Notes: generated from the sequence alone by a model not told the origin. 64,000 nucleotides of DNA from an uncultured Candidatus Peregrinibacteria bacterium (GCA_903825315.1 CAIKAD010000002.1:124001-188000); one strand, 5' to 3'; shown: positions 42,060-51,094, numbered from the stretch's first letter. Translations and numbers: made by a program.

Positions 42060-42818
42060 TCAAAACCTAAAGAACTCCACCGCATTCTTCGTTGTCACCC
42101 GCTCCACTTCCTCCAGCGGCACTCCTTTGATCGTCGCGATCAGCTTCGCCACTTCCACAACATAAGCAGGCTCATTCCTCTTCCCCCGGAGCAGCCCCGG
42201 CGCGAGGTACGGCGCATCGGTTTCCACCATCATCTGCTCCAGAGGACAGTGTTGTATGGTATCCCGAATCACTGTCGCAAAATCGTATGTGGCGATGCCC
42301 GTGAACGAGAGTAAATATCCCCTCTCCACGAGTGGCCGGACGTCTTCCCATTTTTCCGTGCAACAGTGCAGGACGAGCTTGGGGGGCGCGACACGGTCAA
42401 TGATCGCATAGAGATCCTCAATGGACTCCCGATTATGGACGACAGCAGATATGTTAATTTCTTTCGCCAGTTTTAACTGATCCTCGAACGCCCGCTTCTG
42501 CATCTCGCGGGGAGAAAAGTCGTAGTGGTAATCGAGACCGATCTCCCCGATCGCTTTCACCTTCTTCGATTGCTGGACCATCGATCTCAACTCATCCAGA
42601 CCTTCCGACTTCCACTCCTTCGACGCGTGTGGATGGACACCAACGGCGCAAAAAACCTCCGGATACTTCTCCGCAATCTGCACGCACCGGCGCGACTCCT
42701 CCACAGAATCCGAGATCGTGACAACACGATCCACTCCTGCCCTCTGCGCACGTTCCAGCACGGGCTCCAGATCCGGCGAAAACTTCTTATCCGCAAGATG
42801 GCAGTGCGTGTCGATCAT
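42060..42818 (-). CDS. tatD: TatD-family metal-dependent DNase
   Basis: 252 residues, amidohydrolase barrel. Metal ligands visible: THCHLA near the N-terminus, AVGVHPH, GEIGLDYHYDFSP, VVHNRE, LHCCTEKW (the usual HxFSG replaced by HCCTE) and MVETDAPYLAP. Probably a 3'-5' DNase or RNase used in repair or turnover. Single gene 36 bases upstream of tRNA-Arg on the same strand. Confidence 0.9.
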   Translation of the reverse strand: MIDTHCHLADKKFSPDLEPVLERAQRAGVDRVVTISDSVEESRRCVQIAEKYPEVFCAVGVHPHASKEWKSEGLDELRSMVQQSKKVKAIGEIGLDYHYDFSPREMQKRAFEDQLKLAKEINISAVVHNRESIEDLYAIIDRVAPPKLVLHCCTEKWEDVRPLVERGYLLSFTGIATYDFATVIRDTIQHCPLEQMMVETDAPYLAPGLLRGKRNEPAYVVEVAKLIATIKGVPLEEVERVTTKNAVEFFRF

Positions 42819-42899
42819 CGGGAATGATGATGACGGATTCTGCCCCCGAACGATAGCTCAATTCCTTCTCACGAGTATGGTGCGGCGTTCCGACTCCGT

Positions 42900-43091
42900 T
42901 CAAGACTCTAGTACCCTTTTACATTTCTGCGCGGTATATGATCTCCATTCCATCATCTTCGTCTCAGCATTAAAACGAAAGTACCCCCTTCCTTCCACAC
43001 GTGCCGAGGACACGCTGTCGCCCTGTTCCTGCCCTTCTTCTGCCACCTCCAGCTCAGCCGGTGGAATACCTTTGATCTCTGGTTCGCCCAT
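42900..43091 (-). CDS. Small protein, unknown
   Basis: 63 residues: an acidic N-terminal half (ELEVAEEGQEQGDS) and a conserved-looking C-terminal half with aromatic residues (GRGYFRFNAETKMMEWRSYTAQKC). No family recognised. It lies upstream of tatD on the same strand. Coding potential is judged only from composition. Confidence 0.42.
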   Translation of the reverse strand: MGEPEIKGIPPAELEVAEEGQEQGDSVSSARVEGRGYFRFNAETKMMEWRSYTAQKCKRVLES

Positions 43092-43436
43092 AGGAGATTG
43101 CGGGAAAAGAATAGTGCTTCTCTTATACGAATCTGCATCAAAAAATCAAGGCTGTTCACTGCCTGCCAAATCATCGGATAGGAAAGCGATGCATGAAGAA
43201 TCGGGAGAGATCGGTCTTCGCATTTCGGGGACCCTCCCGAAGCAAAGCCATTCTGCAGAGCTTGCAAAGCTGAATAGCGGGTCCCGGCTCCGCTGGCGAG
43301 CACGCCGAGGTTCCCAAGTAACCATCCCGGCGAAGTCCGCAGACGTAGCCGGATGGTGGCTTAAATTCTGTAATACTGATATAATGATAATGTATTTGCT
43401 TGCCCCTCTGCTCGTGCTCGCAAATAACTTAGTCCT
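43092..43436. other. Intergenic region before the AT-rich ORF
   Basis: About 345 bases without a supported gene. It holds a hairpin at 43322-43356 (CCATCC-GGC / GCC-GGATGG, one-base bulge) and a TATAAT at 43380-43385, a possible -10 for the 590-aa ORF. The base composition switches from GC-rich to AT-rich near 43360, which looks like an insertion edge. Confidence 0.5.
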
Positions 43437-45209
43437 ATGGAAAAACCACCACAATTTATAAAAGAGTTTTCTAAAAAAAAATCTTCAGAAGAACGGCAAC
43501 GAGCTTCTCAGGCGATTAGAGCTAAGCGTACAGAACATTTTGCTGAACAACGTACTCAAGCAGAAAGACAGACAGAATTAGATCAATCTACTAGCGAGCG
43601 GGCGCGAGCTTTATCGAAACAACTAGAAGCCGTGCACAACTTAGAAAATATTATTACTGAACTCTCTACAACAAGGCTCGGAACAATTGTTAATTATTTT
43701 CAGATAAGAAAACTTCGAGCCGATGTTGCGGTTGGACAAAGAACTTATGATGAATTGAAACAACAGCAAGATATTGAAGTCCGCGAAAAACAAGCTATTG
43801 CTGAAAAGTTGGATTCTGAAGATACGCCGCCAGCAATGTTAACAGCGAAAGCGATGTTGACCAATTTTTATAAAGGGCAAACGAAAAAGTGGGCAAGAAG
43901 TGAGCATACAAAAGAAGATATTACAGAATATTTTTCCGAAGAGAACTTGTCCTCGTTATCACTTGAAGATTACTCACTGCTGCTCAAGAGGTTCCCCGAA
44001 GGAATGGTGACACATGTTACACGACAAGGAATCCGAGACCACATCGGACATATGTATCACACTGCCGGTGAAGGCGCTTACGCTGATGGTTTTATGAAAA
44101 TGGTTGAGGATGGTCGTTTGCGTTCACCTCTCGGAGTTTATCTTGTCGAGGGCGAGAAAGAACAAGCGATAGCGAGATTTCTTCACTTGGATAAGTTTCA
44201 TACGAGAGAAGAGGCTTTGAAATATTTAGGAACTCTTGTTAGCGAAAGACAGGGAGATGCTGGTAGTTATGCAGATAGAATGGCAATTCATTTTGCCACA
44301 GAAGAAGTTGCAGATTGTTATTATGGTTCTGAAAAAGGAAATGAAATATTTATTGTGTATCCTTCTGCGCATATTGCCTCGCAATATTATTTTAATGGTC
44401 AGTTACATGAAAGTGGCGGTGGATATTGGAACGATCAATGGGTTTGGGCGAATGAAGAACAAGGAATGGATGTTAATGCCGGAGTTGTTTTTATTCCCGA
44501 AGAAGCCAAAGTTAATAAAGCAACTGGATCACGCTATGAACTCGATGAAAATGGTAACGCTATTATTAATTCTGAATATCAAGATGCTTTTAGGAGAGTA
44601 GCAGATGCGCCCGATTTTCATGATTTTGCCAAACAAGTTATGGAGATAACCGGCAAACTCAACCAAAGTTGGGATAGCCCGAATCTGCTACCAAAGAATC
44701 GAGAGTTACTTGAAAGATTAGAGCCATTTCGTCTGAGGTTAGAACAGGAATTTGGCATAAGTGACCGCCGACTTCAAATGGCAATTCTCGATTATCATCA
44801 TGTATTTAATCTTGATGTGCAGAAGAAAAAACAAGAAGAAGGCCGTGAAGACACATTCCATTCTGTTGATTCGGTTATTAAAAGTGCGATGAAAGACGAA
44901 GGAATTTTATATGCAGAAGCGAAGGATACAATTAGTTCAAAAGAATTTTGGGAGGCTCATTTTGCAAAGAATCCCGTAAAGAGACCGACAAAAATTGTGT
45001 ATTATAAAGGTTCAAGTCCAACCAGGGCACTTTACGATTGGCAATATGCACAAGATATCTACAAACAAGCAAAAGATAAAAACATAGGATTTTCTGAACG
45101 ACATATCGAACGAAACGCGCCGCAAGCTACCGCAGGACTTGATCGGTTTACAGTTCTTGCAAAGAAAGTTATCGAGGATCATTTTGCTCAAACGGAATTT
45201 GCTTCTTAA
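43437..45209 (+). CDS. AT-rich 590-aa protein, unknown (likely acquired)
   Basis: 590 residues, no signal peptide and no membrane helix. The first 130 residues are highly charged coiled coil (ERQRASQAIRAKRTEHFAEQRTQAERQ). The middle includes FLHLDKFHTREEALKYLGTL and YPSAHIASQYYFNG; the C-terminus has VYYKGSSPTRALYDWQYAQDIYK. I do not recognise a family. Codons are strongly A/T-ending (AAA, GAA, TTT, ATT), unlike every neighbour. The gene sits between tRNA-Arg and tRNA-Lys next to a GIY-YIG element, so recent transfer is likely. Confidence 0.8.
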   Translation: MEKPPQFIKEFSKKKSSEERQRASQAIRAKRTEHFAEQRTQAERQTELDQSTSERARALSKQLEAVHNLENIITELSTTRLGTIVNYFQIRKLRADVAVGQRTYDELKQQQDIEVREKQAIAEKLDSEDTPPAMLTAKAMLTNFYKGQTKKWARSEHTKEDITEYFSEENLSSLSLEDYSLLLKRFPEGMVTHVTRQGIRDHIGHMYHTAGEGAYADGFMKMVEDGRLRSPLGVYLVEGEKEQAIARFLHLDKFHTREEALKYLGTLVSERQGDAGSYADRMAIHFATEEVADCYYGSEKGNEIFIVYPSAHIASQYYFNGQLHESGGGYWNDQWVWANEEQGMDVNAGVVFIPEEAKVNKATGSRYELDENGNAIINSEYQDAFRRVADAPDFHDFAKQVMEITGKLNQSWDSPNLLPKNRELLERLEPFRLRLEQEFGISDRRLQMAILDYHHVFNLDVQKKKQEEGREDTFHSVDSVIKSAMKDEGILYAEAKDTISSKEFWEAHFAKNPVKRPTKIVYYKGSSPTRALYDWQYAQDIYKQAKDKNIGFSERHIERNAPQATAGLDRFTVLAKKVIEDHFAQTEFAS

Positions 45210-45293
45210 TTATGGTTCAACCTATTGTGCTTAATATGCCGAAGACAATGGTCTTTCCTATTGCTTCCAAAATAAAGTCGTCTGGTTATATCG

Positions 45294-45319
45294 TGGTGGG
45301 TCAGGTGAGGATCGAATCC
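45294..45319 (-). pseudogene. tRNA-Lys 3' fragment (duplicated target)
   Basis: Twenty-six bases matching the T-arm, acceptor and CCA of the intact tRNA-Lys at 45632-45657 in the same orientation, with two differences (24 of 26 identical). The match ends exactly where the inverted repeat of the GIY-YIG element begins. Confidence 0.8.
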
Positions 45320-45631
45320 TTCGTCGCCCTGCGGGGCTCCTCAGGACGAGCCCACTTCCCTCTTCCACAACGCCTCCTTCTTCATTCTGCTCCAGCCTTT
45401 GATTTCGCGCTCGCGCTTCGCTGCGTTCGCTCTATCCGGTTGCGATTCAGACCACAGTAAACGTCTTATCGAATATTTCTTCGTATGTGAGCAGGCTATG
45501 CCCTCACGATGCTCTTGAAGTCTCCGCTGAAGATCATTGGTATGACCAACATAGTATGATCCATTACGAAGCTTGAGGATGTAGACCTTGAAATGGCTTG
45601 CCATCAGGAGTCCGCCGTAGCGGACGACGAA
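45320..45631 (-). mobile_element. Small GIY-YIG element with terminal inverted repeats
   Basis: A 312-bp unit between a tRNA-Lys 3' fragment and the intact tRNA-Lys. Both ends read inward as TTCGTCG-(C/T)CC...GG(A/G)-CTCCT-(C/G)A, imperfect terminal inverted repeats that can each fold as a hairpin. One ORF fills the space; its start and stop codons lie at the inner edges of the repeats. With the tRNA 3' duplication, this has the shape of a complete minimal transposable or homing element. Confidence 0.7.
45341..45604 (-). CDS. GIY-YIG nuclease of the tRNA-Lys element
   Basis: 87 residues: FKVYILKLRNGSYYVGHTNDLQRRLQEHREG gives the GIY-YIG core with the catalytic Arg, then RRLLWSESQPDRANAAKREREIKGW with the family Glu and Lys-Gly-Trp motif. 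This is the URI/YhbQ-like group. Start ATG 45604 is inside one terminal repeat and stop TGA inside the other. It probably acts as the nuclease that moves or maintains the element, though this class is also found in repair. Confidence 0.78.
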   Translation of the reverse strand: MASHFKVYILKLRNGSYYVGHTNDLQRRLQEHREGIACSHTKKYSIRRLLWSESQPDRANAAKREREIKGWSRMKKEALWKREVGSS

Positions 45632-45706
45632 TGGTGGGTCAGGTGGGGATCGAACCCACGACCAATGGCTTAAAAGGCCACTGCTCTACCACTGAGCTAC
45701 TGACCC
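45632..45706 (-). tRNA. tRNA-Lys (TTT)
   Basis: Complete cloverleaf: acceptor GGGTCAG / CTGACCC, D-arm GCTCAGTGGTAGAGC, anticodon loop CTTTTAA, T-loop TTCGATC, encoded CCA immediately followed by the GIY-YIG element. Confidence 0.94.
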
Positions 45707-45799
45707 AAAGAACATCGTCATCATTGTGCAGCAAGAAGCGACGAAACGGAAGCGCATCCGCCATTCCTTATACAGATATGAGGGAATGCATCCCAAATA

Positions 45800-46024
45800 T
45801 CATGGGCGATCCCCTAGCTCCACCTCATCGAGCTTCGCTTTGAGTTCGGGGACTTGCCACGGAAGCGTCCCGTCATCCGCCTGATTGAGTATCCATCCAA
45901 GCTCCTCGCGAATCTTTGCAGCGAGCGCCTCCACATATTCCGGGTGTTGCCCCTTGTTCTGTTCCTCTGTTAAGCGGTCCAGTGCAACACGTACTTCCTG
46001 CAGGTCTGCATCGGTGAGCCGCAT
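45800..46024 (-). CDS. Small helical protein, unknown
   Basis: 74 residues, helical and acidic (LTDADLQEVRVALDRLTEEQNKG ... YVEALAAKIREELGWIL). No signal or membrane helix. It lies 42 bases downstream of the membrane Clp gene on the same strand, probably in its transcript. Possible adaptor or regulator, but this is only positional. Confidence 0.6.
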   Translation of the reverse strand: MRLTDADLQEVRVALDRLTEEQNKGQHPEYVEALAAKIREELGWILNQADDGTLPWQVPELKAKLDEVELGDRP

Positions 46025-46066
46025 GGTGTGTGTGGGTAGAATGTAGGTTAATCTGGAGTATTTTCA

Positions 46067-48466
46067 CTATTTTAGCACCAATTTTTCCCCCCGCTTCACG
46101 TCATGAGCCAGGAGGTAATTGGCGAGGCGGTCCTCTATTTTGGTCATAATGGTGCGGTACATCTCGCGTGCGCCGAACTCCGCGCTATAGCCGTGAGCAA
46201 TGAGCATGGCAAAGAGCTCCGGTGCCACTTGTACCTCAATGCCCCTCTTGCGACGTATCTGCTGGACGATATCTCCCAACATGAGGCTGGCAATGCTACT
46301 CACGATGGAAGGAGTGAGCGGTCGAAAGAGAATGACCTCGTCGAAGCGATTGAGGAACTCGGGGGTAAACGCCCCCTGCCGGAGGATCTCATCGATAAGG
46401 TCCTGCTTAAGCTTGGGTATGTCCGGGGTGGGGTTCTTGCGGATGACGTCGCGGATAAAGAGCGCCCCTGCATTGGACGTAGCGATGATGATGGTATTGC
46501 GGAAATCGGTCCGAACACCGCGCGCATCGTTGAGCGTGCCTTCGTCCAGCACCTGCAGGAACAGGTTGAGAACGGCGGGGTGCGCCTTTTCAATTTCATC
46601 GAGAAGGATGAGCGAGAACGGTTTGTCCTGTACCCGCTGGGCGAGAAAACCCTCCTCTTTGCCGGACGTGGGCGACCCGACGATATCAAAGACGGACGCC
46701 GCATGACTGAACTCGTTCATGTCCAGGCGGATCATGGCGTCCGCGCTCCCAAAGTATTCCTCGGCAAGGACCTTGGCCGTATGCGTTTTGCCCACGCCGG
46801 TCTGCCCGAGAAAGAGGAACGTCCCCAGCGGTTTCTTGCGCTCGTGCAGATCCAGGCGCGCCCGCTTGAGGGCACTGGCTACAGCACGTACCGCATCCTC
46901 CTGTCCCACAATACGCTTGGTAAGAGTCCCCTCAATGGTGAGAAGCCGCTGCCGCTCGCCCTCTGACATCTGCTGCACATTCATCTTGGCTTTCATGGAC
47001 ACGGCCCCGCGCACGTCCTCTTCCAAAATGACAGCATCCTTTCGGGAGAGCGCCAGTTCAAAGGCATCATCGTAAACCTGGAGCGGAATAGCCGGCGAGC
47101 CGCCCTGGGAAGAAAGAAAGCGCTTACACAGATCCTGAATGGATCGTGCGGCCTTGTAGCTCAGGCGCGGCCCGTGCGCGCGGCTAAAGGCGTGGGCCAT
47201 GAGAACTTCCATCGTTTCGGTATCGTCGGCATCCCGAACGTCAATCTTTTCAAAGAGACTGTCGATTCCCGGAATCGCTTTGACGATGCCGTGGTAATCC
47301 TGCGTGTCCACAATGGCAAGAACGGAGAGGTTTGGCATCTGGAGGCATTTGAGGAGGACGGTCTGCAGGCGCGCATTGCTGGCCTTGAGGAGCAGCGCCA
47401 GATCGCGGATGACGAGGACAATGCGCCCGGCGTCCTGCGCCTTGGCAAGTGCATAGAGGAAAGCGCCGTCCGGGTCGCCCGTTCCTGCAAGGAGTTGGTC
47501 GGTGCGCAGTCGGAGGGCACGGCTAAAGGGCATGTTCTGCGTCCGCTCGAGGCCATGGAGAATCCCCAGCGCGTTCTCCACCATACGGCGCTTGCCCGTG
47601 CCCATCGGTCCCGTGATGAGTGCGTTGTTGCGCTGGGAACGGCAGAGAACGTGAAGGAGCGCATCAATCTTGTCATGATGGATGACAACGCTCCGTTCCC
47701 CGCCTGCAGCCGATTCCACCTGCATCTCCTGTGTGAGCGAATCCAGTGCCAACGTATAACCCGCCACCCACATGCGCCCGATGGAAACGCTGCGCAGGGA
47801 TTCGGCGGAAAATGGTGATGGCTTGCGATGGAATCGATGGTGAAACGCTTCCCAGGCGAGCAAGCCGTCCAACTCGTCCTCGGGCAGTCCCGCCCGCTCC
47901 AGCGCATCGCGACAGACGGGGATATGGCGAAAGAACAGGGACAGGATGACCGGCGCATCCACGCGTGTCTCGCCTGTGCTCTTCGTCACTTGCCACGCCG
48001 CTTTGATAAAGGCACCCACGTCCACCGTGGCCTCCACTTGCGAAAGACAATCCTCCAGAAACCGCGTAGGGTCCAATCCCGTCTCGCGGAGGAGGAATCG
48101 CCCACGCGGCGCATTCGCCGCCGCACGGAGTAGATCGCCTCCATGTATCTTTCTCCCTTCCATCTCCAGGATAATGTCAGCAGAAAGGAGACTGGCTGCA
48201 TTCCCCTCCTCCGACACCTTAAGAGGAATCGTATCGTTGAGGAGCGTGTCGTGGAGGAAGAGATGTACTACATGGAAGTAAAACGCCGTGCCCGCCACCA
48301 TGCAGACAAGCGGCAGAAGCATGCCATCGCGCAGGTACAGGAACCCTGCAGGCACCAGAAACACCGCGATGAGGAACGACATCCCCAAAAAAGGCGAAAA
48401 GACCCGCTGACGTAACCGCATACCTGCGTATGTCCGTGTGCCGTAGAGTGACAACTTTTCCATCAT
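46067..48466 (-). CDS. Membrane-anchored Clp/Hsp100-like AAA+ ATPase
   Basis: 799 residues. Two membrane helices near the N-terminus (FSPFLGMSFLIAVFLVPAGFLYL and MLLPLVCMVAGTAFYFHVV) replace a soluble Clp start. A Clp-N-like region follows. The first AAA domain has Walker A GPMGTGKR but a Walker B with no DE pair (RIVLVIRDL), so it is probably inactive. The second has intact [20 protein letters not shown] and sensor NRFDEVILF. It may unfold proteins at the membrane. Its start overlaps the preceding gene (ATGA), so the two are coupled. Confidence 0.85.
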   Translation of the reverse strand: MMEKLSLYGTRTYAGMRLRQRVFSPFLGMSFLIAVFLVPAGFLYLRDGMLLPLVCMVAGTAFYFHVVHLFLHDTLLNDTIPLKVSEEGNAASLLSADIILEMEGRKIHGGDLLRAAANAPRGRFLLRETGLDPTRFLEDCLSQVEATVDVGAFIKAAWQVTKSTGETRVDAPVILSLFFRHIPVCRDALERAGLPEDELDGLLAWEAFHHRFHRKPSPFSAESLRSVSIGRMWVAGYTLALDSLTQEMQVESAAGGERSVVIHHDKIDALLHVLCRSQRNNALITGPMGTGKRRMVENALGILHGLERTQNMPFSRALRLRTDQLLAGTGDPDGAFLYALAKAQDAGRIVLVIRDLALLLKASNARLQTVLLKCLQMPNLSVLAIVDTQDYHGIVKAIPGIDSLFEKIDVRDADDTETMEVLMAHAFSRAHGPRLSYKAARSIQDLCKRFLSSQGGSPAIPLQVYDDAFELALSRKDAVILEEDVRGAVSMKAKMNVQQMSEGERQRLLTIEGTLTKRIVGQEDAVRAVASALKRARLDLHERKKPLGTFLFLGQTGVGKTHTAKVLAEEYFGSADAMIRLDMNEFSHAASVFDIVGSPTSGKEEGFLAQRVQDKPFSLILLDEIEKAHPAVLNLFLQVLDEGTLNDARGVRTDFRNTIIIATSNAGALFIRDVIRKNPTPDIPKLKQDLIDEILRQGAFTPEFLNRFDEVILFRPLTPSIVSSIASLMLGDIVQQIRRKRGIEVQVAPELFAMLIAHGYSAEFGAREMYRTIMTKIEDRLANYLLAHDVKRGEKLVLK

Positions 48467-48894
48467 GACGGAAAGAGGACAAGGCTAAGCGTGGCAATGA
48501 ACCCCGCAATGAAGGCAAACGGAAAGAGGATCCACACAATCAGATACGCCACAAAACCCACGACGACCACGATGAGGATAACGAGCCCGACAATAAACGT
48601 GACAATACGCACCACGGCGCCAATGGCCCGCGTGACGATGTTGAACACAACGGTCTCAAAGACTTTGTTAAAATCAAAAAGATTGCGCGGCCAGGGATCG
48701 GCGATACTCTTCCATGGCGCAAAAAGCGTTTTGAGGAGAAACACCAACGACAGCGTTTCCTGGAGCGCGGCAATGTACTTTGTAAACGTCCGTAGGATCT
48801 TTGCGGGATGATCCACGGCATACCACCCCAGAAAGAGCGGGATGAGGTGCACCGAGGCCCCCGATGGCGCAGCGGAACGTGAGGCGTCCGTCAT
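48463..48894 (-). CDS. Membrane protein coupled to the Clp-like gene
   Basis: 143 residues. A segment ALQETLSLVFLLKTLFAPWKSI resembles an amphipathic entry helix with the PWK turn; then come two or three membrane helices (IVGLVILIVVVVGFVAYLIVWILF and FAFIAGFIATLSLVLF). Similar short proteins beside membrane Clp genes occur in CPR bacteria. The stop overlaps the Clp start by four bases. Likely a membrane partner of that ATPase. Confidence 0.68.
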   Translation of the reverse strand: MTDASRSAAPSGASVHLIPLFLGWYAVDHPAKILRTFTKYIAALQETLSLVFLLKTLFAPWKSIADPWPRNLFDFNKVFETVVFNIVTRAIGAVVRIVTFIVGLVILIVVVVGFVAYLIVWILFPFAFIAGFIATLSLVLFPS

Positions 48895-49091
48895 GGAGTG
48901 AATACGTATTTTACCTATTTATTATACAATATTTTGATATATTTGACAATTCCTCAATTGCAAGCAATAACCAATAGACTCCGGGTATGGGGGACCGAGG
49001 CGAGGGATACCCGCCACCCTCTATTGCTCATTTTTTTCTCGCCGTGAGAAAAGAAATGGGGAACCACTGTCTCACTGCTATCCTGTCTTCA

Positions 49092-50243
49092 ATGAAAGTA
49101 GCGTTAGTCCATGAACTACTAACCATCCGCGGCGGCGCCGAAAAGGTGCTGCGCATCCTTGCGGAACTGTTCCCCGATGCGCCCATCTACACGCTCCTCT
49201 ATAACGAACGGAAACTCGGCGACTGGTTCCCGAAGGAACGGGTGAAGACAAGCACCATCCAGTCCTTCGCCAATCACCTCAATCATTTTCCATTTTCCCT
49301 TTTCCATTATCCATTTGATCATCATCTGTATTTGAAAAGATTCCCAGCCGCTGTCGAGGCGTGGGATTTTTCGTCGTATGACCTGGTCCTCTCTTCCTCC
49401 TCTGCATTTGCCCACGGCATCATCACGAACGGAAAGCCCAAGCACCTGTGCTACGTCCACTCTCCCGCCCGCTACCTCTGGGACCGTACGCACGACGTTA
49501 TGGAACAAGCAGGGAAGGGCATCCTGGGACCGCTCAAACGCTCCCACCTCTCCCGCACGTTCCACAATCTCCGTACATGGGATGCAGAAGCTGCAGACCG
49601 TCCGGACCGCCTCATCGCCGCATCACAGACCGTCCAACGCCGCATCCGGCTCTACTGGCACCGCGACAGCACAGTGGTCAATCCGCCTCTCGATGACCAT
49701 TGGCTCCAAGAATCATCTCCCCCCAATCCCCAATCCCCAATCCCTCATCCCTACTTCTTCCTCGCCTCCACCCTCGCCCGCTACAAGAACATCGAACTCG
49801 CCATTGCTGCCGCCAACCAGCTCAAGGTGCCTCTCAAAATCGCCGGTGAAGGCCAGGATGAACAGAGATTGAGATCCCTCGCCGGACCCACCGTGGAGTT
49901 CCTCGGCTACCAATCACAGGAACAACTGCGCGACCTCTACGCAAACGCCATCGCAACCGTCTTCCCCGGTGATGAGGACTTCGGCCTCGTTCCCCTGGAG
50001 TCCCTCGCATGCGGAACGCCCGTCGTCGCCTTGCGGTCCGGTGGAGCCGTAGAGACCCTTACGGATGATGTTGCCGCGTTCTTTGACGCTCCCAATGCGT
50101 TATCCCTTGCAAGCGCCCTGGAACGGATCACTCGTAAAAAACGCGATCCGGCAACCTGTCGTACAACGGCTTCCCGTTTTGCGCGTTCCCGCTTTGTGAC
50201 GTGCATGCAGCAGGAAATCGCTGCGTTGATGGGAAAGAACTGA
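49092..50243 (+). CDS. GT4-type glycosyltransferase
   Basis: 383 residues from ATG 49092 (MKVALVHELLTIRGGAEKVL), the usual GT-B start; the track ORF adds 35. Acceptor-side features are CYVHSPARYLWDRTHD; the donor domain has FFLASTLARYKNIELAIAAA, IAGEGQDEQRLR and the EDFGLVPLESLACGTPVVA nucleotide-sugar motif. It resembles WbaZ-type mannosyltransferases. Two low-complexity in-frame stretches (HFPFSLFHYPF and PPNPQSPIPHP) come from DNA word repeats. Probable role: surface polysaccharide. Confidence 0.87.
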   Translation: MKVALVHELLTIRGGAEKVLRILAELFPDAPIYTLLYNERKLGDWFPKERVKTSTIQSFANHLNHFPFSLFHYPFDHHLYLKRFPAAVEAWDFSSYDLVLSSSSAFAHGIITNGKPKHLCYVHSPARYLWDRTHDVMEQAGKGILGPLKRSHLSRTFHNLRTWDAEAADRPDRLIAASQTVQRRIRLYWHRDSTVVNPPLDDHWLQESSPPNPQSPIPHPYFFLASTLARYKNIELAIAAANQLKVPLKIAGEGQDEQRLRSLAGPTVEFLGYQSQEQLRDLYANAIATVFPGDEDFGLVPLESLACGTPVVALRSGGAVETLTDDVAAFFDAPNALSLASALERITRKKRDPATCRTTASRFARSRFVTCMQQEIAALMGKN

Positions 50244-50274
50244 GCGGTGTACACGTCGGCAAAGGACGGATACT

Positions 50275-50925
50275 ATGCCGCGCGTGTTCCCCGTCCTCAC
50301 AACGGCCCTGGCGCTCCTTGCGGGTAATCCTGGCAGTACGCTCATCCGCCCCGCGCATATCAGCCCCCGTTCCATCCGGATGCAGGTCCTTCAACAGAGA
50401 AAGGACAGTGTGCAGAACGGACGATATACGTACCCCGCAGCGCTTCAGCAGATCTACCGCAATAACCAGTATGGCTTTTCCGTGCGCTATCCCCAGGCCT
50501 GGACGATGCAGGAATCACGGCAGTTGAAAGGTTCCTCACTGTCCACCATCGTCCTCTTCCTCTCGCCCCTGGAAACAGAAAAGGACGCGTCGCGCGAGAA
50601 TATCAATATTGTCATTGAGAATCTGCCTTCTGCCACCATGACGCTCGACGCGTATACGGAAGCCGCACTGGAAAATGAAAAGGCGGTCTTTGACGGGCAG
50701 TACACCGTCCTCGCCTCGCACGATATTCCGTTGGGAGACATGACGGCCCACCGCCTGGCATTCATCGGACGCATCGGTGATGGCGGTCCCGTGTGGTTTG
50801 AACAGATTTGGTTCATCCGCAACGGTGCCGCACACGTCTGGACGCTCGCTGCACTGGAAGGTTCCTCCGACCGCTACGCGCAGATCTTCCGTGGGATGCT
50901 CGACACCATCGCATTCCGTCTCTGA
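50275..50925 (+). CDS. Secreted PsbP-like protein
   Basis: 216 residues. A short hydrophobic N-terminus (VFPVLTTALALLAG) suggests export. From about residue 60 NNQYGFSVRYPQAWTMQES begins a PsbP/DUF1795-like fold with ATMTLDAYTEAALEN, typical of small secreted bacterial proteins of unknown role. It follows the glycosyltransferase by 31 bases on the same strand. Confidence 0.68.
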   Translation: MPRVFPVLTTALALLAGNPGSTLIRPAHISPRSIRMQVLQQRKDSVQNGRYTYPAALQQIYRNNQYGFSVRYPQAWTMQESRQLKGSSLSTIVLFLSPLETEKDASRENINIVIENLPSATMTLDAYTEAALENEKAVFDGQYTVLASHDIPLGDMTAHRLAFIGRIGDGGPVWFEQIWFIRNGAAHVWTLAALEGSSDRYAQIFRGMLDTIAFRL

Positions 50926-51094
50926 TATATTGTGCACACATTTGTGTACACATTTGTTAGCACTTTTGTTCGTATGTGTTGACTGCGTTTCTGGAAAGAT
51001 CGGCTCGTTGGTTACGTGGTACATTCAAAACCTTTCCCATCACGCGTGCGAGAAAGTAACCAAATATCGACGTATAATTTTCTACCCGATTCCA

